From positions 1-9,995 of the forward strand of contig VGXD01000054.1 of assembly GCA_016873525.1 (NCBI GenBank): a stretch of 9,995 bases of DNA. The letters run 5' to 3'. This DNA is from Nitrospira sp. Its GTDB lineage: Bacteria > Nitrospirota > Nitrospiria > Nitrospirales > Nitrospiraceae. Position numbers and translations under genes: made by a program. The notes under the pieces were generated by a model. That model made no database searches. It was not told the origin of the DNA and saw only the letters and a program-made list of their open reading frames with translations. Below, piece by piece: positions 1-5,754 of the stretch (position 1 is the stretch's first letter; every line of letters begins with the position of its first letter).

Positions 1-762
1 TCTTCCGCGCTGGAGCAGATCGTCCGTCTGTCCAGGAACGAAGACAATGCCGTGCAGGTCTTCGCCCTGGCGGCGCTCGTCAAGCTAGGACGAGCCGACG
101 CGCTGACCGATCTCCTCGGCACCGCGACCCTGCCGGATTCGGACTCTCGCATGGCGGCCCTGGGCGTCCTGGGCCGGCTCAAGCGCCCGGCCAGTTTTTC
201 GCTCATCAGCCAATCGGTCTACGACCCCGATCCATCCGTCCGGGCCTTCGCCGCCGGGGCCCTGGGGGACTTCGGCAATCCCGAAGCCTTGCCGGCGCTG
301 ACTCACGCGCTGAACGACGAGAATCCCCGCGTCCGCAGCATCGCCGCCGCCAGCCTAGGACGGCTCGGCCTTGGGCGGGACCAGACCTTGACGCTCCTCA
401 GGCAAGCGGCTCAGGATCCGGTCGAGATGGCGCGGGCTGGGGCCATTGAAGGCTTGCTCCGGCTTGGCGACGGCGAAGCGATCCTCCTGGCCGCCAACCT
501 CGCCAAACATCCCGATCCCTCGGTCCGAAGCGCCGTGGCGCAGGCCCTCGGACTGGGCGGCCATCGCAAAGCCCTGCCGGTCTTGGAACGGCTGCTTCAG
601 GACCAACAGCCTCAGCCGCGCCTGATGGCCGCCCGATCACTGGGCAAGCTCGGCGACCGAGCCGCTATCCCGTTTCTCAAAAAATCGCTGGAAGACACCG
701 ATCCGGCTGTTCGTGTGACCGCGGCTGGCAGTCTGGCCCTCCTCGTCCCGAGGACGCCATAG
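1..762 (+). CDS. HEAT-repeat (PBS-lyase-like) protein, 5' end outside the window
   Basis: The reading frame is open from the first base of the window (it reads SSALEQIVRLSRNEDNAVQV before the first possible internal start, a GTG at 52), so the gene begins upstream and only the last 253 residues are seen. The visible protein is about eight helical repeats of roughly 30 residues. The consensus is D-P-x-V-R-x-x-A-x-x-A-L-G-x-L-G, for example DPDPSVRAFAAGALGDFGN and DENPRVRSIAAASLGRLG. This is the HEAT/PBS-lyase repeat family, a curved alpha-solenoid that normally binds other proteins. No enzymatic motif is visible. It ends 22 bp before the next plus-strand gene, so the two are probably co-transcribed. 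The family is certain; the partner and role are unknown. A lyase acting on phycobilins is unlikely, because the repeat is widespread outside phycobilisome organisms. Confidence 0.88.
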   Translation, partial: SSALEQIVRLSRNEDNAVQVFALAALVKLGRADALTDLLGTATLPDSDSRMAALGVLGRLKRPASFSLISQSVYDPDPSVRAFAAGALGDFGNPEALPALTHALNDENPRVRSIAAASLGRLGLGRDQTLTLLRQAAQDPVEMARAGAIEGLLRLGDGEAILLAANLAKHPDPSVRSAVAQALGLGGHRKALPVLERLLQDQQPQPRLMAARSLGKLGDRAAIPFLKKSLEDTDPAVRVTAAGSLALLVPRTP

Positions 763-784
763 CCTTGCGAAAGGAAGGAGACCC

Positions 785-1225
785 ATGCTGAAAATATTGG
801 GCTGGCTGGTCTTGCTTGGAGCAACCTTTGCCGGCGGCTACTACGCCGGGCAACATTCGATCGGCGATCTCAAGAAATCCGTCACCGACTTGTCCCGCAA
901 CATTGTGGACACCACGATCGGCCTGGAACGGACCATACGACAGCGCCAGGGGTTGCTCGACGCCAAGGCGCAGGTCGTCGAAGCCAAGTCGGACCTGCTG
1001 GACCGCAACATCGGCAACGCCGCGAAGGGCTTGGAGGAGGCCATTGAGCAATTGGAAAAAGCGAGCGCCGCGGAACGGGACGGCGGACGGCCCCAAAAAA
1101 TCAGGCCGCTGATCGCCACGGTCAAAGAAGCGCAATTGGAACTCTCGATGGGGAAAGCCATCCCGCGCACGAGGTTGGATGAGATTCAGAAGGAGTTGGA
1201 CAAGCTCCTGTCCCAGGAGCGCTAG
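785..1225 (+). CDS. Small membrane-anchored coiled-coil protein, function unknown
   Basis: A 146-residue protein that I do not recognise as a named family. The ATG at 785 follows an AAGGAG Shine-Dalgarno (775-780) at 4 bp. Residues 4-22 (LGWLVLLGATFAGGYYAG) form one hydrophobic segment after a lysine, best read as an uncleaved N-terminal anchor that places the rest on the outer side of the inner membrane. Residues about 28-98 are a long charged amphipathic helix, probably a coiled coil, followed by a short helical tail (about 105-146) rich in Lys and Glu. The overall plan resembles small envelope spacers or scaffolds. It lies 22 bp after the HEAT-repeat gene, which suggests one operon and perhaps a membrane-tethered partner of that solenoid protein; that link is inference. 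Its stop is 6 bp from the stop of the convergent gene. Confidence 0.8.
   Translation: MLKILGWLVLLGATFAGGYYAGQHSIGDLKKSVTDLSRNIVDTTIGLERTIRQRQGLLDAKAQVVEAKSDLLDRNIGNAAKGLEEAIEQLEKASAAERDGGRPQKIRPLIATVKEAQLELSMGKAIPRTRLDEIQKELDKLLSQER
1204..1220. terminator. Perfect 7-bp hairpin at the convergent gene ends (candidate terminator)
   Basis: GCTCCTG (1204-1210), loop TCC, CAGGAGC (1214-1220) is a perfect GC-rich inverted repeat. It lies in the last codons of the plus-strand gene and 11 bp beyond the stop of the minus-strand HEAT gene. Neither side has a real T-run (the minus side continues TTGTCC), so intrinsic termination is only possible, not shown. Confidence 0.35.
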
Positions 1226-1231
1226 GCGGGG

Positions 1232-2056
1232 CTAGACCGTCGCGGCCTTCTTCTTCCAGGCCGCCAAAATCCGCTCGGCGCGCATTTTGACCACCAAGTC
1301 CGGATCCTGCATCAGCGGCTTGATCGCCTGCCGCCCTCGTTCATCCCCGATCTTTTCGAGCGCCGCCGCCGCCGTCAGCCGAATATACCAGTCTTTATCC
1401 TGCAACATTTCGATCAGAGGATCGAGCGCCTTGTCGTTCTTGATGCGGCCGAGCGCAATCACCGCCTGTTTGCGGACGTTTTCATCCTTGTCCTTCATCG
1501 CGGCCACAAGCTTCTCGACCGCCGGCTCGCCAAGCTCGACCAAGGCGTCGGTGGCGTCTTCGAGAAACTCGTCTTTGCGCAACTGCCCGATCAAGGGATC
1601 CAGCACCCGCTCGTCCTTGATCTTTCCGAGTGCCCTGATGGCGTATTTCCTGATGTCCCAGTCGCGAAGCTGCTTTATCAGCCCCTCGACCGCCGGAGAG
1701 CCGACCATTGCCAAGGCCTCGATCGCCGCATCCCGCACCTGCCAGTCGCCGTCGTGCAGGGCTCGAACGAGGGGCTCCACGCAGCGCTCGTCCCCCATTT
1801 CGCCCAGCGTAATGATGGCCTCGCGGCGGACCACCCAATCCTGGTCCTGGAGAAGATCGATCTGTATCTCGATCTCGTCCTTGACCTTCTCTTCATCGAG
1901 CGCGACCTCTTCGGTCGCCTCGGACGTCTGGGGCGTCTCCGTGTCCGACGTCTCAGCGTGAGACAACGCATCAGAGACGTGATCGGTCAACTCGTCGCTC
2001 ACGTCCAGCGTGTCGGACGTGGACAGGTCCATTGATTGCTTGGCATCGTCCGTCAT
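1232..2056 (-). CDS. HEAT-repeat protein with acidic N-terminal tail
   Basis: A complete 274-residue protein. The ATG at 2056 is preceded by GGAGAG at 6 bp. Residues 1-62 are a disordered, strongly acidic stretch rich in Ser, Thr, Asp and Glu with no hydrophobic signal, so the protein is probably cytoplasmic. Residues about 62-270 contain about seven HEAT/PBS-lyase repeats of about 31 residues, typified by DWVVRREAIITLGEMGDER and DENVRKQAVIALGRIKNDK. Several repeats carry a Trp in the same place (DQDW, DGDW, LRDW, DKDW), which hints at recent repeat duplication. The tail is basic (AAWKKKAATV). HEAT proteins of this type serve as scaffolds; no catalytic residues are seen. It lies 76 bp downstream of the small basic gene and may share its promoter at 2418-2447. 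The acidic tail could bind a basic partner, possibly that neighbour, but this is inference. Confidence 0.88.
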   Translation of the reverse strand: MTDDAKQSMDLSTSDTLDVSDELTDHVSDALSHAETSDTETPQTSEATEEVALDEEKVKDEIEIQIDLLQDQDWVVRREAIITLGEMGDERCVEPLVRALHDGDWQVRDAAIEALAMVGSPAVEGLIKQLRDWDIRKYAIRALGKIKDERVLDPLIGQLRKDEFLEDATDALVELGEPAVEKLVAAMKDKDENVRKQAVIALGRIKNDKALDPLIEMLQDKDWYIRLTAAAALEKIGDERGRQAIKPLMQDPDLVVKMRAERILAAWKKKAATV

Positions 2057-2132
2057 GAACCACTCTCCGTCTTGCCGTTCCGTTCAGACTTCACGTTCCC
2101 GACACTCCACCAGACGGCCGAAGCGGCAGGCG

Positions 2133-2354
2133 CTAGGCGCCGGCTGCTGCCGCTGGGGCAGCCTCCACCTTCTTACCCTTCGCCTGGCGCAACCTGGCGG
2201 CAAGGCTCCGCCGCTTCCGTTGGACGCGCTTGAGGCGCTTGTGCAACGCCCGCAGAGCTGCATCGCCTTCGGGATTCTCGGCCCCGGCCAGCCGTTCCCG
2301 CACCTTTTTCCCCAACCGCGTCTCGTCCGTCTCCCCGGGGGTCTTTTTAGCCAT
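2133..2354 (-). CDS. Small highly basic helical protein with Ala-rich tail
   Basis: A 73-residue protein, MAKKTPGETDETRLGKKV at the N-terminus. I chose the ATG at 2354 because GGGAGGAG sits 8 bp before it; a GTG at 2363 in the same frame would be almost inside that ribosome site. The middle (about 33-60) is a helix dense in Arg and Lys (LHKRLKRVQRKRRSLAARLR). The end is KGKKVEAAPAAAAGA, an Ala/Lys/Pro tail of the sort found in bacterial histone H1-like or nucleoid-associated proteins. There is no signal peptide or known domain. Nucleic-acid binding is a reasonable guess from charge, but no family is recognised. It has its own strong promoter upstream and is followed after 76 bp by the HEAT gene with the acidic N-terminus, so the two are probably co-transcribed. 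Confidence 0.72.
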   Translation of the reverse strand: MAKKTPGETDETRLGKKVRERLAGAENPEGDAALRALHKRLKRVQRKRRSLAARLRQAKGKKVEAAPAAAAGA

Positions 2355-2417
2355 ACCGTCCACTCCTCCCTTGCCCTGCCTCGAATGTCATGCCGCATGG
2401 ACCGATCGGAAGGCCAC

Positions 2418-2447
2418 AGTGTAGTGGAGGTGCGCCGGCGGTGTCAA
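2418..2447 (-). promoter_or_regulatory. Sigma70-type promoter for the small basic gene
   Basis: On the minus strand a perfect TTGACA (2447-2442) is followed by an 18-bp spacer and TACACT (2423-2418), giving a predicted start near 2411 and a leader of about 57 nt to the ATG at 2354. An 11-bp palindrome CTTGC-C-GCAAG (2451-2461) lies directly upstream of the -35 box and could be an operator. Confidence 0.6.
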
Positions 2448-2482
2448 CCGCTTGCCGCAAGAATCGACGCACGTTGGTCGAG

Positions 2483-3100
2483 TTAAAGAGAGAGAGAGAT
2501 CCGGTAGACCACTTGTTCGGCGGCCATGAAATCCGCCACCCGACGAGTCCGGCGATCGCGCACGAATTCGCCAGGGAACAGCGTAAGAAGGCGCACGTCT
2601 TGAACGTCGCTGTTGGGAACAGGCTGCTCCGAAGACGACTCGGTTGACGCCAAGGCCGTTACGGACCGATCCTCCGCTGTCATCAATTGCGTGCCGTGGT
2701 TCCCAACCACCTCGAGAGAAATCGCTGCCACTCCGTCTTCCATCATGCCCAACTTCTGGGCCGCGGCGTACGACAGGTCGATGATGCGCCCGTTCACATA
2801 GGGTCCCCGATCATTGATACGCACCCGCACCTGCTTTCCGTTCTTCACATTGGTAACCCGCACCACCGTGCCCAAGGGAAGCGTCCGATGGGCGCCGGTC
2901 ATAGCCCGCATGTTGTAGATTTCCCCATTCGCCGTCAACCAACCGTGAAAATCGCTCCCGTACCAGGAGGCGATGCCTCGCTGCTTCATTCCAACATCCA
3001 GATCAGCCTTCCCCTTGGGGAGACAGGTGCAGGCCGTCACGAGGAGGCTGAGCCCGCAGATCAGCCCCCACTTCTCATACAGTCGTTTGTTCGAACTCAC
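2483..3100 (-). CDS. rlpA: RlpA-like septal lytic transglycosylase lipoprotein
   Basis: A 205-residue RlpA-family lipoprotein, which in characterised members cleaves glycan strands lacking peptide stems at the septum and lateral wall. The start is the GTG at 3100 with GGAGG 4 bp upstream; the next in-frame Met (38) would lose the signal. Residues 10-24 end in the lipobox LVTAC with Cys24, so the mature protein should be lipidated. Residues 41-132 are the double-psi beta-barrel: ASWYGSDFHG, GEIYNM, TGAHRTLPLGT, VRINDRGPY, RIIDLS. Glu60, His71 and Asp97 occupy the positions of the residues important in the Pseudomonas enzyme, with the same 11- and 26-residue spacing as I recall. There is no C-terminal SPOR domain; the last 70 residues are unlike anything I know and end in an AG-repeat microsatellite. 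It is probably transcribed from its own promoter (3238-3267) rather than from glgB. Confidence 0.9.
   Translation of the reverse strand: MSSNKRLYEKWGLICGLSLLVTACTCLPKGKADLDVGMKQRGIASWYGSDFHGWLTANGEIYNMRAMTGAHRTLPLGTVVRVTNVKNGKQVRVRINDRGPYVNGRIIDLSYAAAQKLGMMEDGVAAISLEVVGNHGTQLMTAEDRSVTALASTESSSEQPVPNSDVQDVRLLTLFPGEFVRDRRTRRVADFMAAEQVVYRISLSL
2487..2499. repeat. AG dinucleotide microsatellite at the 3' end of the rlpA-like gene
   Basis: Six AG units plus an A overlap the last codons and abut the TAA stop (2483-2485). On the coding strand they encode the terminal ISLSL. It is the only simple dinucleotide run of this length that I noticed in the window. Confidence 0.8.
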
Positions 3101-3143
3101 AAACCCTCCGCCTAAATTGTTTTGCCACGCTGATTGGACAGCG

Positions 3144-3208
3144 CCCCAAAATCGTCAGGAAGTTCGGACTGGCTTACTAGGTACTCAGGAGAACCCGACG
3201 ATTGGGGG
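3144..3208 (-). promoter_or_regulatory. Long imperfect hairpin in the leader of the rlpA-like gene
   Basis: The arms are CCCC plus AATCGTCAGG plus GTTC (3144-3165) and GAAC plus CCGACGATT plus GGGG (3191-3207), with a TT/AA bulge on one side and a G-U pair. About 18 base pairs close a roughly 25-nt loop. It lies between the predicted transcription start near 3231 and the GTG at 3100, so it would be the dominant fold of the 5' leader. No known riboswitch is recognised and there is no T-run beside it, so it is not a plain intrinsic terminator. Confidence 0.45.
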
Positions 3209-3237
3209 ATGGTCTTGGGGATACTTGAAGTGGCTGG

Positions 3238-3267
3238 ACTATACCAAGGCCCCGTCGGACAAGTCAA
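3238..3267 (-). promoter_or_regulatory. Sigma70-type promoter for the rlpA-like gene, with AT-rich upstream stretch
   Basis: Minus strand TTGACT (3267-3262), 18-bp spacer, TATAGT (3243-3238); the predicted start is near 3231, leaving a leader of about 130 nt. The -35 box is overlapped by an inverted repeat TCAAG-ACGAA-CTTGA (3264-3278). Just upstream (3279-3310) is the most AT-rich stretch in the window, which could act as an UP element. The same stretch is the tail region after the glgB stop. Confidence 0.6.
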
Positions 3268-3311
3268 GACGAACTTGAGCTATTCTATATTTATACAGTA
3301 ATTACAATGAG

Positions 3312-5516
3312 TTACTTGCGTTTTAAGAACAAAAAACCAAGTGGAGGGAGGGTGATGGATAGCGAATAAGGCAGGCCGTGGCAGGGGGTCTGATCAGCCT
3401 GGATCCCCCCTCCGTTTCCCTGATTGCTTCCCCCATAGTGCGCTGCATCGCTGTTCAAGAGTTCCTGGTACCAACCAGGCTCAGGCACACCGACCCGATA
3501 GCCATGTCGTGGCACAGGCGTGAAGTTGCCGATACAAAGAACGCAGTCGGCGGACTCCCTGGCTCGACGGAGAAAGGCAATCACGGATTGCCCGGCATCG
3601 TTAAAGTCAACCCATTGAAAACCTTGGCATTCAAAGTCTACTTGCCACAAAGCAGGTTCAGTCCGATACAGGTCATTGAGATCGCGAATATACCGCTGCA
3701 GCCCCTGATGGGGTTCGTATTGGAGCAAGTGCCACTGAAGACTTTCATCGTGGTTCCATTCTATCCACTGGCCGAATTCTGCCCCCATGAACATCATTTT
3801 CTTGCCTGGATGGCCATACATGTATCCGAAAATAGCCCGTACATTCGCAAACTTCTGCCAATCGTCGCCAGGCATCTTGCTCAGGAGCGATTGCTTGCCG
3901 TAGACGACCTCGTCGTGGGAGAAGACCAAGACAAAGTTCTCGCTGAAGGCATAGATCAGCCCGAATGTAAGCTTACTCTGATGGTACTGGCGATGGACCG
4001 GGTCAAGCTGGAAATATTCCAGCACATCGTGCATCCATCCCATATTCCACTTCAGACCGAAGCCCAAACCACCCAGATAGGTCGGGCGTGAAACCCCAGG
4101 CCAAGCCGTGGACTCCTCGGCAATGGTCAGGACGCCTGGATTTTCCTGATGCACTATTTCATTAAACTCTTTAATGAAATCGACTGCCTCGAGATTTTCA
4201 TGACCGCCGAACCGGTTTGGAATCCACTCGCCGGACTTCCTGGCATAGTCCAGGTAGAGCATGGAAGCCACGGCATCGACACGCAAGCCATCGATGTGAT
4301 ACCGATCCAGCCAAAAGAGCGCGCTGTTGATCAGGAAACTTCGCACCTCCACCCGGCCAAAGTTGAAGATGCGGCTGTGCCATTCAGGATGGTATCCGAG
4401 GCGCGGGTCTTCATGGTCGTAGAGGTAGGTTCCGTCAAAACAGGCCAACGCATGGGGATCATCCGGAAAATGAGCGGGCACCCAATCCATGACCACCCCG
4501 ATCCCGGCTTGATGGCAGGCGTCGACAAAAGCCATGAAGTCTTCCGGCCGGCCATAGCGACTGGTCGGCGCAAAGTACCCGGTCGTCTGGTACCCCCAGG
4601 ACCCGTCGAAGGGGTGTTCGGTCACCGGCATCAGTTCAAGATGGGTATAGCCCAAGTTTTTGACGTAGGGAATGAGCTTGGCCGCCAACTCCCCGTAGGT
4701 CAGCCACCGGTTGCCTTCCTCCGGAACCCGCATCCAGGAACCCAGGTGGACCTCATAGAAAGTCAACGGCCTATTTAATGGGTCGCGGGAAGCTCGCGCT
4801 TCCATCCATGCGCCATCACTCCACCGATAGGCGGAAAGGTCCCGGACAACGGACGCGGTCTTGGGCCTGACCTCGGCCGCAAAGGCATAAGGGTCCGCCT
4901 TGAGAAACGGCACCGGCTGATTTCGTGACCGTATTTCATATTTATAGACAGTGTCCTCAGGAAGGCCTGGAATAAAGAGTTCCCACAGACCGGTTTGGCC
5001 TCGGCTGCGCATCGCATGCCGACGCCCATCCCATCGGTTGAAATCGCCGACGACGCTGACGCGCAACGCATTCGGAGCCCACACCGCAAACCGCACGCCT
5101 GAGACCCCCTCGAGAGTCCGCACGTGCGCGCCCAGCATGTCATAGGCCCGGTAATGGCGTCCCTCGGCAAACAGGTGGAGGTCGAAATCCGTGAGCTGCG
5201 GCGGGTAGGCATAGGGATCGCCTTGTTCCGTGACGCTGCCGCCTTGTTCCCTCACCCGAAGCGCATAGCGAAGCTTGCCCCGGGAGATCGGCACCGTGAC
5301 CTCAAACAACCCGGCCTCGTGGACGGCGGTCATAGGAATGGGCCTGGTGCCCACTCCTTCCGGCAGCAAATCGACGGACGAAGCCTGCGGCAAAAAAGCC
5401 CGCACGACCGTGGCAGCCTGTCCGTCGATCAAAAGCGGATGGGGCCCCAGGATGGCAAAGGGGTCCCAGTGCTCAGCCCGCGCCAGCCGCTCGATATGCT
5501 CAAGATTGTCTCTCAT
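3312..5516 (-). CDS. glgB: 1,4-alpha-glucan branching enzyme
   Basis: GlgB moves alpha-1,4-glucan segments to alpha-1,6 positions in glycogen synthesis, in the cytoplasm. From the ATG at 5516 it is 734 residues (E. coli 728). A start further upstream at a TTG (5552) is formally possible, but that codon has no ribosome site, and the protein from the ATG (MRDNLEHIERLARAEHWDPF) already fits the family N-terminus. Order of parts: an N-terminal beta domain (FAILGPH), a CBM48 module near 139-190 (VRFAVWAPNA, VVGDFNRWDG), then a GH13 barrel with DWVPAHFP near 344, DGLRVDAV with nucleophile Asp414, AEEST near 466-470 with the acid/base Glu, and SHDEVVYGKQSL with Asp535. It ends in a beta-sandwich domain. 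All catalytic residues are present. No other glg gene is in the window. Its base composition is visibly less GC-rich than the genes on either side. The ATG has no Shine-Dalgarno. Confidence 0.97.
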   Translation of the reverse strand: MRDNLEHIERLARAEHWDPFAILGPHPLLIDGQAATVVRAFLPQASSVDLLPEGVGTRPIPMTAVHEAGLFEVTVPISRGKLRYALRVREQGGSVTEQGDPYAYPPQLTDFDLHLFAEGRHYRAYDMLGAHVRTLEGVSGVRFAVWAPNALRVSVVGDFNRWDGRRHAMRSRGQTGLWELFIPGLPEDTVYKYEIRSRNQPVPFLKADPYAFAAEVRPKTASVVRDLSAYRWSDGAWMEARASRDPLNRPLTFYEVHLGSWMRVPEEGNRWLTYGELAAKLIPYVKNLGYTHLELMPVTEHPFDGSWGYQTTGYFAPTSRYGRPEDFMAFVDACHQAGIGVVMDWVPAHFPDDPHALACFDGTYLYDHEDPRLGYHPEWHSRIFNFGRVEVRSFLINSALFWLDRYHIDGLRVDAVASMLYLDYARKSGEWIPNRFGGHENLEAVDFIKEFNEIVHQENPGVLTIAEESTAWPGVSRPTYLGGLGFGLKWNMGWMHDVLEYFQLDPVHRQYHQSKLTFGLIYAFSENFVLVFSHDEVVYGKQSLLSKMPGDDWQKFANVRAIFGYMYGHPGKKMMFMGAEFGQWIEWNHDESLQWHLLQYEPHQGLQRYIRDLNDLYRTEPALWQVDFECQGFQWVDFNDAGQSVIAFLRRARESADCVLCIGNFTPVPRHGYRVGVPEPGWYQELLNSDAAHYGGSNQGNGGGIQADQTPCHGLPYSLSITLPPLGFLFLKRK

Positions 5517-5611
5517 GTCAGACACTGTAGCCGATCCCGTGAAGGGAGGCAATTGAACCGGCCGCCCGGCACGGAACGCCCGGCTGCTTGACAGGCACCG
5601 GCCGCTTGCAT
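5513..5611 (-). CDS. Possible 32-codon upstream ORF overlapping the glgB start
   Basis: The ATG at 5611 has AGGGGGG 5 bp upstream (5623-5617). The frame runs 32 codons (MQAAGACQAAGRSVPGG...) and its TGA overlaps the glgB ATG as ATGA, the classic arrangement for translational coupling. This would explain why glgB lacks a ribosome site. Against it, the peptide has no recognisable sequence, and its start and ribosome site coincide with the -10 region of the opposite-strand promoter, so it may be chance. It would only be translated if glgB transcription begins upstream of 5623. Confidence 0.25.
   Translation of the reverse strand: MQAAGACQAAGRSVPGGRFNCLPSRDRLQCLT
5524..5552 (-). promoter_or_regulatory. 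Candidate glgB promoter giving a leaderless message
   Basis: Minus strand TTGCCT (5552-5547), exactly 17 bp, TACAGT (5529-5524), then 7 bases to the glgB ATG. Each box matches the consensus at 4 of 6 positions. Transcription would begin at or within a base of the A of the ATG, so the absence of a Shine-Dalgarno would be expected. It competes with the upstream-ORF reading. Confidence 0.35.
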
Positions 5612-5616
5612 AACAT
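5588..5616 (+). promoter_or_regulatory. Sigma70-type promoter for the MscS-family gene
   Basis: Perfect TTGACA (5588-5593), 17-bp spacer, TAACAT (5611-5616). The predicted start is near 5623, about 130 nt before the ATG at 5755. This is the best -35 box in the divergent region, and it faces away from glgB. Confidence 0.6.
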
Positions 5617-5677
5617 CCCCCCTGATCGTCGTCCTGTGCATGGCAGGCAGCGAACCATTCCGTCGGTCATCCCATAG

Positions 5678-5710
5678 CCATCATCGCACGCCATCATCGA
5701 ACCATCGTCG
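5678..5710. repeat. Three short direct repeats in the glgB/mscS divergent region
   Basis: CCATCATCG at 5678-5686 and 5691-5699, and the variant CCATCGTCG at 5702-5710, start 13 and 11 bp apart, close to one helical turn. They lie in the predicted leader of the MscS gene and about 160-190 bp upstream of the glgB start. They could be binding sites for a regulator; no known factor is recognised. Confidence 0.4.
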
Positions 5711-5754
5711 TCGGATCGCGCGTCGTCCGGCAGGCAGGGAGCAGGAGGGGCGCC

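Noticed and set aside
3101..3311. A plus-strand frame and the stem as an insertion-sequence remnant
   Set aside because: No transposase motif, no flanking target duplication and no clear terminal repeats were found; the region is better explained as promoter and leader of the rlpA-like gene.
5517..5552. Twelve-residue N-terminal extension of GlgB from a TTG
   Set aside because: There is no ribosome site before the TTG, the extra residues do not match the family, and the codon coincides with a -35-like box.
5678..5710. CCATCATCG repeats as a CRISPR array
   Set aside because: The repeats are 9 bp with 2-4 bp spacers, far too short, and no cas gene is present.
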